A stretch of 64,000 nt of DNA. Source: Gimesia sp. Its GTDB lineage: Bacteria; Planctomycetota; Planctomycetia; Planctomycetales; Planctomycetaceae. Both the position numbers and the translations under genes were made by a program. Shown one piece after another: positions 17,722 through 26,861 of the stretch; the first letter of the stretch is position 1, and every line of letters starts with the position of its first letter. The notes under the pieces were generated by a model. That model was not told where the DNA came from, made no database searches, and was given only the letters and a program-made list of their open reading frames with translations. The stretch spans positions 1 through 64,000 of the forward strand of contig NZ_JAVJSQ010000025.1 in assembly GCF_040219335.1 (NCBI RefSeq), given 5' to 3'.

Positions 17722-20700
17722 GTGATTCCAAATGCCCGTCCTCTCGTTTGGAATCGAGACAAGGTGAACCGGATCCTGTCCCCGAAAAGGTCCTCAAAAG
17801 TGTGTTGGAACCCCTTTACATACTGGATGAGAAGGTCTATTGAAACGCGCCCCCGAGGCGGCGTTGTGGAGGCATTCCAGCTCGAAGAGCTGCTGATGCT
17901 GAGTGCGGTTCCCTTGCCTGTGGATGTGATCGATCCGAGCCTGACCGCGGATGCGGATGCCAGTGCTACAACTGGTGTCAGTCCCGCCCCATCCGTTGAT
18001 GGGGCTGAAACGATGCAGGTCGCAGATGTGCCTGCAGAAGAATCGTCCACTCTGAGTGACTCTGTCGATGACCTGCTGCAGGAGTTCGGGCTGTCCGATG
18101 CGTTTGACGAGGCAAATCGCGATCTGGAACTCGTATTTATCGATGATTCGACCGACCATTACCAGCAGCTGATTGATGACCTGCTGGCCCAGAATGACGA
18201 GCAGTGTCAACTCGAAATCATTCTGCTGGACAGTGAGCAGGACGGGATTCTGCAGATCAGTGAAGCATTACAAAATTATTCTGAAGTCGATGCGATCCAT
18301 TTTGTTTCGCATGGAACGCCGCAGTCGGTCAAACTGGGGGCGACCTGGTTGAGCCTGGAGAATCTTGATCGCTTCTCGGAAGCCATAACCGGCTGGAGTG
18401 AGTCGTTCTCTGCAGGAACCGATCTGCTGTTTTATGGATGTGACCTGGCAGCCACCGCTTCCGGTCAGGAACTGCTGAGACAGATTCAGGAACTGACGGG
18501 AGCCGACATCGCCGCGAGTTCAGATGATACGGGTGCGGCCAGCCTGGGTGGAGACTGGGATCTGGAGTATGAACTGGGGGATCTGGAGACCGACGTGGTG
18601 TTCTCATCCCTGGTACAGAATGAATGGCTGGGTCTGCTGGCAACGGAGACGGTGCGTGACCAGTTCGGCAGTCAGTCTTATGGCAATAATGACGGTACCC
18701 AGCACTGGAATGGTAACTGGGTGGAGTATGATAACTCGGGAGGCACTCAGAGCGCCAGTACAGGTGATGTCAGAATTACCGGTGGTGAACTGCGGATGGT
18801 GGGCGACAGCGGTGCCGAGAACAGTGTGACCCGAGAAGTCGATCTTTCCACGGCTCACGATGCCACTCTCTCTTTCGATGCGGTTTCCAGTGGAACAGAA
18901 GCTGGTGACACTTTCTCGGTCCAGATTTCCGATAATGGGGGTAGTTCCTGGACCGTGCTGGATACTCTGACGGATTTTAACGGAGCCTATAGCCGGGATA
19001 TTTCGTCCTATATGGCAGCAGATACACAGATCCGTATCCAGATCGAATCTGGCTATGATGGCGGTCTGCTGGGGATCCTGTTTGTCGAGTATTTATACAT
19101 TGACAATGTGCAGGTGAGTTACACGGTCAACGAAGCACCGGAAATCACTTCTGATGGTGGCGGAGCAGCGGCGGTGGTGAATGTGGCCGAGAATTCGACT
19201 GCTGTGACGACCGTGACCGCGACCGATGGGAACCTGGATACACCGAGCTATGCGATATCGGGTGGCGCAGATGCAGCTCGTTTCACGATCGATGACGTCA
19301 CGGGGGAACTCGCCTTTATCTCTGCTCCCGATTATGAGAGTCCCACCGACAACAACACCGACAACATTTATGAAGTGATTTTCGAGGCCAGCGACGGGTT
19401 TGGCGGTAGTGATACGCAGACGATTCTGGTGACCGTGACTCCCGTGAACGAGACACCCGCCGCAGCAAATAATACGGTGACCACCAGCGAGGACACGCCT
19501 TATACGTTTACCGCAGCCGACTTCAATTTCAGTGATATCGACGGCGATACCCTGGCGAGCGTGCGCATCACGGCTCTGGAGACGGTTGGGGCACTGCAAC
19601 TGTCAGGTGTGGATGTAACGCTGAACCAGGTGGTCAGCCGGACCGACATTGATGCAGGCAATCTCAGATTTAGCCCGGTCACAAATGCCAGTGGCTCGGG
19701 GTACGACAGCTTTGGGTTCACTGTCAACGATGGGGCACTGGAATCCTCACCCTCGAACACCATGACTGTGGATGTGACCGCGGTTAACGATGCACCGACG
19801 GCTGCTGACAATACGGTGACCACCAGCGAGGATACGCCTTACACGTTCGCCGCAGCCGACTTTAATTATAGCGACATCGAAGGGAGTCCCCTGGCGAGTG
19901 TCCGGATTACCGCTCTGGAGATTGTGGGATCTCTGCAATTGTCGGGTGTGGATGTGACATTGAACCAAGTGATCAGCCGGGCTGACATCGATGCGGGCAA
20001 TCTCACGTTTTCACCAGTGGCGAATGCCAGTGGCACCGGTTACGACAGCTTTAGCTTCACTGTGAACGATTGGACGCTGGATTCTGCTCCCTCCAATACG
20101 ATGACCGTCGATGTCACTCCGGTAAATGATGCTCCAACGGCTGCTGACAATACTGTGAGCACCAGTGAGGATACCACCTTTACATTCTCGGCGGTCGATT
20201 TTAATTTCAGTGACATCGAGGGAGATTCGCTGGCGAGCGTGCAGATTACTTCGCTGGAAACAGTGGGGGCTTTGCAACTCTCGGGCGTGGATGTGACGCT
20301 GAATCAGGTGATCAGCCGGGCGGACATTGATGCGGGCAATCTCACATATACCCCGGTCGCAAATGCCAACGGGGCCGGTTATGCCAGCTTCGGATTTTCC
20401 GTGAATGACGGGACTGCGGACTCGGTTTCCTCGTATGCCATGACGGTTGACGTCACGCCTGTGAATGATGCCCCCACAGCGGCGGATAACACGGTGACGA
20501 CAAATGAAGATACCGCGTATGTCTTTACGTTCGCTGATTTTAATTTCAGCGACATTGATGGCGATACACTGGCAAGTGTCAGAATCACAACCCTGGAAAC
20601 CCTGGGAGACTTACAGCTTTCGGGTGTGGATGTGACGCTGAATCAAGTGGTCAGTCGGGCTGACATCGATGCGGGCAATCTGACGTTTACGCCAGCGACG

Positions 20701-23700
20701 AATGCGAGTGGCGCGAGCTACGACAGTTTTGGATTCACAGTCAATGACGGGACGGCGGATTCAGTCGCTGCCTTTACGCTGACGGTCGATGTGAACGTGG
20801 TTAACGATGCTCCGACGGCAGCAGATAACACGGTCACCACCAATGAAGATACGCCCTACGTCTTCAATGCGGCTGATTTTAATTTCAATGACATCGACGG
20901 GGATCCACTGGCGAGTGTGAGAATCACATCGCTGGAGTCGGTGGGTGCGTTACAACTTTCTGGTGTTGATGTGACATTGAATCAGGTGATCAGCCGGGCG
21001 GATATTGATGCGGGGAACCTGACGTTTACGCCGGTGGCGAATGCCAGTGGCGCGGCGTATGACAGTTTTACTTTCACAGTGAATGATGGCACCATTGATT
21101 CTGCTGGCGGATATACGCTGACGGTGGATGTGACTCCTGTGAACGACGCTCCGACGGGGGCTGACAATACGGTTACCACCGGTGAAAATACAGTCTACAC
21201 CTTCACGGCGGCTGATTTTGGCTTCGGAGATATTGATGGAGATGCTCTGACGAGCGTGCAGATCACATCACTGGAAACAGTGGGGGCCTTACAGCTTGCA
21301 GGCGTTGATGTGACATTGAACCAGATTCTCAGTAAGGCAGATCTGGACGCCGGGAATCTGACGTTTACTCCGGTGGCGGATACAAGCGGTGCCGCTTACG
21401 ACAATTTTGGGTTCACTGTTAATGATGGCACGGTCAATTCGGTGGCCACATATACGATGACTGTTGATATCACACCCGATCCGGGCAATATGATTCTGGA
21501 TCAGTTCGGGACTCAGTCATACAGTAACAATGATGGGACCGTGAACTGGAGTAGCAGCTGGGTCGAAAACGACAGTTCCGGCGGTGCTCAGAGCCCGAGC
21601 AATGGTGATGTGCGGGTGATGGGAGGCACGCTGCGGATGGTTGGTGAGAGCGGTGCAGACAACAGTGCAACGCGCGAAGCCGATCTGTCGATGGCTCACG
21701 ATGCGACCCTGTCGTTCGATGCTCTTTCTTCAGGAACCGAATCCAATGACTCTTTCTCGGTACAGATCTCGGATAACGGCGGGAGTTCCTGGACGGTGCT
21801 CGATGTACTGACCGACTTTACGGGCAGCTACAGTCGGGACATCTCTGCCTGGACAGCCGCTGACACGCAGATCCGCATTCAGATCGACAGTGGATATGAC
21901 GGCGGCCTGCTGGGGATCCTGTTTGTCGAGTATTTGTATGTCGATAATGTGCAGATCAGTTATACGATTAACAGTCCGCCTGTGATCACCTCTGACGATG
22001 GGGGACCGGCGGCGGTCGCGAATGTCGCTGAAAATACAACCGCGGTGACCACGGTGGCTGCCAGTGATCCGGATCTGGATTCCATCAACTATTCCATCAG
22101 TGGCGGAACGGACGCGGCGCTGTTTACGATCGATAATCTGACAGGTGAGCTGGCCTTTATCAGTCCGCCTGACTACGAGAGCCCTGTCGACGCGAATACT
22201 GACAATGTGTATGAAGTGACTATCGCGGCGAACGACGGTTATGGCGGTTCCGATTCTCAGACCATGCTGATTACGGTGACGCCGGTAAATGAGCCGCCGA
22301 CAGCTGCCGACAATACGGTGACGACGGCCGAGGAGACGGCTTACACGTTCACCGCTGCGGACTTCAACTTTATTGATGGGGACGGCGATAGCCTGGCGAG
22401 TGTGACGATCACGTCCCTGGAGTCGGTGGGCACACTGCAGTTGTCAGGCGTAGATGTGAGCTTGAACCTGGTGATTTCGCGAGCGGACATCGACGCCGGC
22501 AATCTGACATTTATGCCGGGTCTGAATGCCAGCGGTACCAGTTACGATAGCTTCGGGTATTCCGTCAACGATGGGACGTTTGAGTCGACCGGAACCTATA
22601 CGCTGTCCGTCGACGTGACGCCGGTCAATGATGCACCGACTTCGTCAGACAATACCGTGACGACCAGTGAGGATGTGCCTTATGTGTTTTCCGCCGCTGA
22701 TTTCAACTTCAGTGACATTGATGGGGATTCGCTGGCCAGCGTGCGGATCACGGCGCTGGAGACCGTGGGAACGTTACAACTTTCAGGCGTGAATGTGACG
22801 CTGAACCAGGTGATCAGTCGGGCCGACATTGATGCAGGTAACCTGACGTTTACGCCGGTCGCGAATGCCAGTGGGACCGGTTATGACAGCTTCGGTTTCA
22901 GTGTCGGCGATGGTACGCTTTACTCGTCGCCCGCGAGTACCATGACGATCAACGTGAATGCGGTTAACGACGCCCCCACGGCGGCCGATAATACGGTGAC
23001 GACCAGCGAAGACACGCCCTATATCTTCACGGCTGCTGATTTCAACTTCAGCGATGTGGATGGGGACTCGCTGACCAGTGTCAGGATTACCTCTCTGGTG
23101 ACGTCAGGAGCGTTACAGCTGTCGGGCGTCGATGTAACATTGAATCAGGCGATCAGCCGGGCGGATATCGATGCGGGAAACCTTATGTTGGTTCCAGCGG
23201 CGAATGCAAATGGAACGAGTTATGCCAGTTTTACGTTCACTGTGAGTGATGGGGCACTGGAATCGACTCCGGGAAATGTACTGACAGTCGATGTGACGCC
23301 GGTTAATGATGCACCGACGGCTTCTGACAACACGGTGACAACCAGCGAGGATACTGCTTACGTCTTTACTGCTGCTGATTTCAATTTCAGCGACATCGAC
23401 GGCGATTCTCTGGCCAGTGTCAGAATCAGTGCCCTGGCTACTTTGGGAACGCTGCAGTTGTCGGGCCTGGATGTGACACTCAACCAGATGATTAGCCGGG
23501 CCGACATTGATGCAGGGAATCTCACGTTTGTGCCGGTGCCTGATGCCAACGGCGTGGGGTATGCCAGCTTCGGGTTTGTGGTCAGTGATGGTGCGCTGGA
23601 AGTGTCAGTTCCAGGTTCGATGACGGTGAATGTGACTGCAGTGAATGATGCACCGACGGCTCTGGATAACACAGTCACTACCGATGAAGATACGCCTTAC

Positions 23701-25035
23701 ACTTTCACTGCAGCAGACTTCAATTTCAGTGACATCGATGGAGATCCCCTGGTGGGGATTCGAATCAGTACCCTGCCAGCGGTAGGCATCTTGCAGCTGT
23801 CCGGTCTGGATGTGACTCTGGGGCAGATCATCAGCCGCGCGGACATTGATGCCGGTGAATTGACCTACGTACCTGTGGAGAACGGAAATGGTGTGGCTTA
23901 TGCCAGCTTCGATTATGTGGTGAGTGATGGCAGTCTGGAAGCATTAACTTCGAGCACGATGACTGTTGATGTAACGGCGGTCAACGACGCACCGGTGATC
24001 ACTTCCAGCGGAGGGGGGCTGAGTGCGACCCTGCGGCTTTCCGGAGTGCTGTCGACGGTTGCTACCATTGAAGCGACCGATGTCGAACTGGGGCTTCAGA
24101 TACTGACCTTCTCAGTCAGTGGGGGGCTGAATGCGGACCTGTTTAACATTGATGCGAATACAGGCGAACTGTCGTTTGCAGCGTCTGCAGAGCTCGATTC
24201 GCCTCTGGGGGGAAATGTCTTTGAAGTGGAAGTGCAGGTCAGTGATGACCTGGGAGGAACCGCAACACAGTTACTGACGGTGATCGTGGATCAGGTGAAT
24301 CAGCTCTTCCCTTCCGATCCGGATCAGCCGGACGATCCGGGCAATTCCGATGATCCCAGTCAGCCTGATCCATCCGATGATACTACGGACACAGGGGGAG
24401 CGGGAGACGGCCTGGGCAGCGGTACCGGGAATGAAGATATCATCTTTTCTGAACTCCCTGCAGGAGAGGGGGATCTGTTCACAGAACGAGGCCGGGAGAC
24501 ACAAGTTGATAACAGTGCATTTTTCTGTATTGGCTCTCCTCTCGATACCAGTACACCGGGCGGCATTCTGCCCGACTTTTCTGTTGTGACTTCGACCAGC
24601 AATCTGGTCACGGACTTTGGTTATGAAGCCGGGGGCTGGCATACGACGCGGATGGCACTGCTACAGGCATCCTTCGATCCAGTGACACACAGGCTGGAAG
24701 TCAATACGGCAAGTGTGGTCTATTCTGAACTGGTGAGTACCCGCTACGAGGATATTCAGGAACAGGTAAACCTGACGACTGACTCAGAGGAGCGACTGAT
24801 CAGTGCCGCGGCGGTGGTCACGACGACGGTTTCATCCGGGTTGTTGATCTGGCTCTTACAGGGGGGGTATCTGATGGCGGGGCTGGCCAGCAGTCTGCCG
24901 ACCTGGCGATTTATGGATCCGATTGCGGTGCTTGACCAGTTTGGTGAGGATTGCGAAGAGGAGGGAGATTCTCTGCAGAGTATTATCGAGCAGGCCGAAG
25001 CCTCCGCTCCCGTTAACGAAAGTGAGTTGCTCTAA
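17722..25035 (+). CDS. Giant DUF4347 / cadherin-like repeat surface protein with LEPR-XLL-like N-terminus
   Basis: A 2437-residue protein, probably an exported adhesin. Near the N-terminus is FQLEELLMLSA (53-62), a variant of the LEPR-XLL signal of large planctomycete proteins. Residues about 135-290 match DUF4347, with SHG (His197) and YGC (Cys240) in a clan-CD-peptidase-like arrangement. Then come a lectin-like domain (about 311-470), a cadherin-like domain and six 113-residue repeats, followed by a second copy of the same series with five repeats, and a final cadherin-like domain. An acidic Asp/Pro/Ser linker leads to a C-terminal hydrophobic segment (LLIWLLQGGYLMAGLASSLP). The start used is GTG; ATG at 17827 (residue 36), much nearer the sorting motif, is a good alternative. 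No RTX nonapeptides are seen. It diverges from the secretion operon and its stop overlaps the next start. Confidence 0.9.
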   Translation: MIPNARPLVWNRDKVNRILSPKRSSKVCWNPFTYWMRRSIETRPRGGVVEAFQLEELLMLSAVPLPVDVIDPSLTADADASATTGVSPAPSVDGAETMQVADVPAEESSTLSDSVDDLLQEFGLSDAFDEANRDLELVFIDDSTDHYQQLIDDLLAQNDEQCQLEIILLDSEQDGILQISEALQNYSEVDAIHFVSHGTPQSVKLGATWLSLENLDRFSEAITGWSESFSAGTDLLFYGCDLAATASGQELLRQIQELTGADIAASSDDTGAASLGGDWDLEYELGDLETDVVFSSLVQNEWLGLLATETVRDQFGSQSYGNNDGTQHWNGNWVEYDNSGGTQSASTGDVRITGGELRMVGDSGAENSVTREVDLSTAHDATLSFDAVSSGTEAGDTFSVQISDNGGSSWTVLDTLTDFNGAYSRDISSYMAADTQIRIQIESGYDGGLLGILFVEYLYIDNVQVSYTVNEAPEITSDGGGAAAVVNVAENSTAVTTVTATDGNLDTPSYAISGGADAARFTIDDVTGELAFISAPDYESPTDNNTDNIYEVIFEASDGFGGSDTQTILVTVTPVNETPAAANNTVTTSEDTPYTFTAADFNFSDIDGDTLASVRITALETVGALQLSGVDVTLNQVVSRTDIDAGNLRFSPVTNASGSGYDSFGFTVNDGALESSPSNTMTVDVTAVNDAPTAADNTVTTSEDTPYTFAAADFNYSDIEGSPLASVRITALEIVGSLQLSGVDVTLNQVISRADIDAGNLTFSPVANASGTGYDSFSFTVNDWTLDSAPSNTMTVDVTPVNDAPTAADNTVSTSEDTTFTFSAVDFNFSDIEGDSLASVQITSLETVGALQLSGVDVTLNQVISRADIDAGNLTYTPVANANGAGYASFGFSVNDGTADSVSSYAMTVDVTPVNDAPTAADNTVTTNEDTAYVFTFADFNFSDIDGDTLASVRITTLETLGDLQLSGVDVTLNQVVSRADIDAGNLTFTPATNASGASYDSFGFTVNDGTADSVAAFTLTVDVNVVNDAPTAADNTVTTNEDTPYVFNAADFNFNDIDGDPLASVRITSLESVGALQLSGVDVTLNQVISRADIDAGNLTFTPVANASGAAYDSFTFTVNDGTIDSAGGYTLTVDVTPVNDAPTGADNTVTTGENTVYTFTAADFGFGDIDGDALTSVQITSLETVGALQLAGVDVTLNQILSKADLDAGNLTFTPVADTSGAAYDNFGFTVNDGTVNSVATYTMTVDITPDPGNMILDQFGTQSYSNNDGTVNWSSSWVENDSSGGAQSPSNGDVRVMGGTLRMVGESGADNSATREADLSMAHDATLSFDALSSGTESNDSFSVQISDNGGSSWTVLDVLTDFTGSYSRDISAWTAADTQIRIQIDSGYDGGLLGILFVEYLYVDNVQISYTINSPPVITSDDGGPAAVANVAENTTAVTTVAASDPDLDSINYSISGGTDAALFTIDNLTGELAFISPPDYESPVDANTDNVYEVTIAANDGYGGSDSQTMLITVTPVNEPPTAADNTVTTAEETAYTFTAADFNFIDGDGDSLASVTITSLESVGTLQLSGVDVSLNLVISRADIDAGNLTFMPGLNASGTSYDSFGYSVNDGTFESTGTYTLSVDVTPVNDAPTSSDNTVTTSEDVPYVFSAADFNFSDIDGDSLASVRITALETVGTLQLSGVNVTLNQVISRADIDAGNLTFTPVANASGTGYDSFGFSVGDGTLYSSPASTMTINVNAVNDAPTAADNTVTTSEDTPYIFTAADFNFSDVDGDSLTSVRITSLVTSGALQLSGVDVTLNQAISRADIDAGNLMLVPAANANGTSYASFTFTVSDGALESTPGNVLTVDVTPVNDAPTASDNTVTTSEDTAYVFTAADFNFSDIDGDSLASVRISALATLGTLQLSGLDVTLNQMISRADIDAGNLTFVPVPDANGVGYASFGFVVSDGALEVSVPGSMTVNVTAVNDAPTALDNTVTTDEDTPYTFTAADFNFSDIDGDPLVGIRISTLPAVGILQLSGLDVTLGQIISRADIDAGELTYVPVENGNGVAYASFDYVVSDGSLEALTSSTMTVDVTAVNDAPVITSSGGGLSATLRLSGVLSTVATIEATDVELGLQILTFSVSGGLNADLFNIDANTGELSFAASAELDSPLGGNVFEVEVQVSDDLGGTATQLLTVIVDQVNQLFPSDPDQPDDPGNSDDPSQPDPSDDTTDTGGAGDGLGSGTGNEDIIFSELPAGEGDLFTERGRETQVDNSAFFCIGSPLDTSTPGGILPDFSVVTSTSNLVTDFGYEAGGWHTTRMALLQASFDPVTHRLEVNTASVVYSELVSTRYEDIQEQVNLTTDSEERLISAAAVVTTTVSSGLLIWLLQGGYLMAGLASSLPTWRFMDPIAVLDQFGEDCEEEGDSLQSIIEQAEASAPVNESELL
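19471..21504 (+). repeat. Six in-frame 339-bp tandem repeats, block 1
   Basis: The codons for the NTVTT motif begin at 19471, 19810, 20149, 20488, 20827 and 21166, exactly 339 bases (113 residues) apart each time. Each unit encodes a cadherin-like/Ig-like fold with the pattern FSDIDGD, LQLSGVDVTLNQ, RADIDAGNL and a closing VNDAPTAAD. Sequence divergence between units is moderate and spacing has no indels, pointing to strong selection on unit length. Confidence 0.95.
22312..24006 (+). repeat. Five in-frame 339-bp tandem repeats, block 2
   Basis: The same unit as in block 1, with phase points at 22312, 22651, 22990, 23329 and 23668, again exactly 339 bases apart. Blocks 1 and 2 are each preceded by a lectin-like plus cadherin-like pair, so the gene seems to have grown by duplication of a larger module as well as by single-unit duplication. 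Confidence 0.95.
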
Positions 25036-26861
25036 TGCGTGTTTCAGTCACTTTTCGAATTGTCACAGGACTGGTCATACTCACGCTGAGTACGATGCTG
25101 ATCGCCTGCAGCCTGAATCTGGCTCCGAACCTGTCGCGCGTGCAGATGGAAGAGCGGGCCCGCTATTGTGAGGCACTGGCAGTCAGCAGTTCGCTGTTTC
25201 TGACCCAGGACAATTCTGAAGCACTTCAAGACTACCTCGAGGCAGTCGTCAAGCAGAATCCCGAAATCGGCAGTGCCGTCCTCAGCAAGCAGGATGGAGA
25301 AGTCTTTCTGCACGCAGGTCCGATAGTCAATCTGGCCGATGCTGATCTCGCCAGCAAATTCAATCAGGTTCGCATCGAACTGCGGGAGCAGAATCTGCCC
25401 TGGGGACAACTGGAGATTTATTATCCGATTCAACACGGGAGCCTGCTGTCATTGTGGCACAGACCGATGACGCGATATATCGTGTTTGTGATTGGTTGCT
25501 GTTTTCTACTGTTCGCTCTCTTTCTGCGGAAAACACTGCAGTCGTTGAACCCGTCCCGGGTGATTCCGGGACGGGTACAGGATGCGTTGGATACGCTGGC
25601 CGGCGGCCTGTTGATTCTGGACACGAAAGAACAGATTGTTCTCGCAAACAAAACGATAGCGCGTGCACTGCGGACCACACCCGAACAGCTGCAGGGACAG
25701 CCGGTTGGCAAACTGCCGTGGATGATTCAGAGCGAGACTGAGGCTGAATCGGAAAATATACTACCCTGGACGCGCGTCTTAACAGATGGGGAGACCCATA
25801 AGGGGATTACACTGTCACTGGAAAGCAATACGACTATTGCTGACTGTTTTGTAGTCAGTTGTGCACCGGTGCTGGATGATGAAGGCAGATCGCGGGGAGT
25901 ACTGGTCAGTTTTGAAGATGTGACCGAACTGGAGAAAAAGAAATCGGAGTTACGCGAGATGCTGCAGGCACTGCACGAATCGCGAGAAGAAATTCAGCAG
26001 AAAAATCAGGAGCTGGAATACCTGGCGACGCGCGATCCGCTGACATCCTGCCTGAATCGACGTTCGTTCTACGAACAGATGGAAACCCTCTGGGCAGAAG
26101 CACAAGAGCAGGGAACACCATTGGGATGCGTAGTACTGGATATCGATCATTTCAAGTCGATCAATGACAACCATGGGCACTCAACCGGTGACCTGGTATT
26201 GAAAGGAATTGGTGCGACGCTGATGGAACTGGTCACGGCGCCGGGGGTACTCTGCCGTTATGGGGGAGAAGAGTTCTGTATTCTCCTGCCGGGACATGAC
26301 ATCGATCAGACCGCCCAGGTGGCCGAGGAGTACCGCCGGGCAGTCGAGTGTCTTGAATTTGAAGAACTGAAAGTGACCTCCAGTTTTGGTGCGACTGCCG
26401 TCAGCCTGGGGGCGGAGAACGCCCAGGACCTGCTGGACGAAGCCGACAAGTGCCTGTACGCCGCCAAACGGGGCGGGCGAAACCAGGTTTCGCGGTGGGA
26501 CCTCGTTCCCCGGGATATGGACTTCAGCGAACCAGTTGCGCGGGAACCAGCGCCTATTGTAGAGGAGCCTGCTGCGCAAGAACCCGCGATTTCTTCGGAA
26601 GTAGCGTTGCGGCTGGGCCTGATCATGGACGGACTGGGACAGATGATTGACAGGCAGGACTTTGACGGTCTCGCGAAGCTGGCAGATGAGGTTCACACGC
26701 TGGCAGCCGCGCAGAACTTGTCTGAAGTGGCTGCAGCGGCCGGCCAGTTACGGGATGCAGCGACGACCGTGAATGTGGTTGAGGCGATCTATCTGACCAA
26801 CCAGCTCATGGAGCAGTGTCGGGAATATCAGTCACAGCACATTGAAACCGTTGCGGATTAG
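25035..26861 (+). CDS. Membrane-bound PAS-GGDEF diguanylate cyclase with HPt-like tail
   Basis: A 608-residue signalling protein expected to make c-di-GMP. Layout: TM helix (7-30), periplasmic sensor region (31-145), TM helix (148-166), PAS-like domain (about 183-298), coiled coil (300-328), GGDEF domain (330-490) with active site GGEEF at 410-414. The position of the inhibitory RxxD site, just before the active site, reads TAPG, so product inhibition by that site is unlikely. After a Pro/Ala/Glu linker, residues 525-608 resemble an HPt helical domain with His554 in DEVHTLAAA as candidate phospho-acceptor. The start overlaps the adhesin stop (TAATG), so the two proteins are translationally coupled. 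It converges on the next gene with overlapping stops. Confidence 0.9.
   Translation: MRVSVTFRIVTGLVILTLSTMLIACSLNLAPNLSRVQMEERARYCEALAVSSSLFLTQDNSEALQDYLEAVVKQNPEIGSAVLSKQDGEVFLHAGPIVNLADADLASKFNQVRIELREQNLPWGQLEIYYPIQHGSLLSLWHRPMTRYIVFVIGCCFLLFALFLRKTLQSLNPSRVIPGRVQDALDTLAGGLLILDTKEQIVLANKTIARALRTTPEQLQGQPVGKLPWMIQSETEAESENILPWTRVLTDGETHKGITLSLESNTTIADCFVVSCAPVLDDEGRSRGVLVSFEDVTELEKKKSELREMLQALHESREEIQQKNQELEYLATRDPLTSCLNRRSFYEQMETLWAEAQEQGTPLGCVVLDIDHFKSINDNHGHSTGDLVLKGIGATLMELVTAPGVLCRYGGEEFCILLPGHDIDQTAQVAEEYRRAVECLEFEELKVTSSFGATAVSLGAENAQDLLDEADKCLYAAKRGGRNQVSRWDLVPRDMDFSEPVAREPAPIVEEPAAQEPAISSEVALRLGLIMDGLGQMIDRQDFDGLAKLADEVHTLAAAQNLSEVAAAAGQLRDAATTVNVVEAIYLTNQLMEQCREYQSQHIETVAD

Noticed and set aside
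19471-24006. Tandem repeats as a possible CRISPR array or non-coding satellite
   Set aside because: The 339-base units are coding, in frame and without spacer structure; they encode cadherin-like domains.
17722-25035. Giant protein as a classical RTX type I substrate
   Set aside because: No GGxGxDxUx nonapeptide repeats were seen and no ABC exporter is present in the window.
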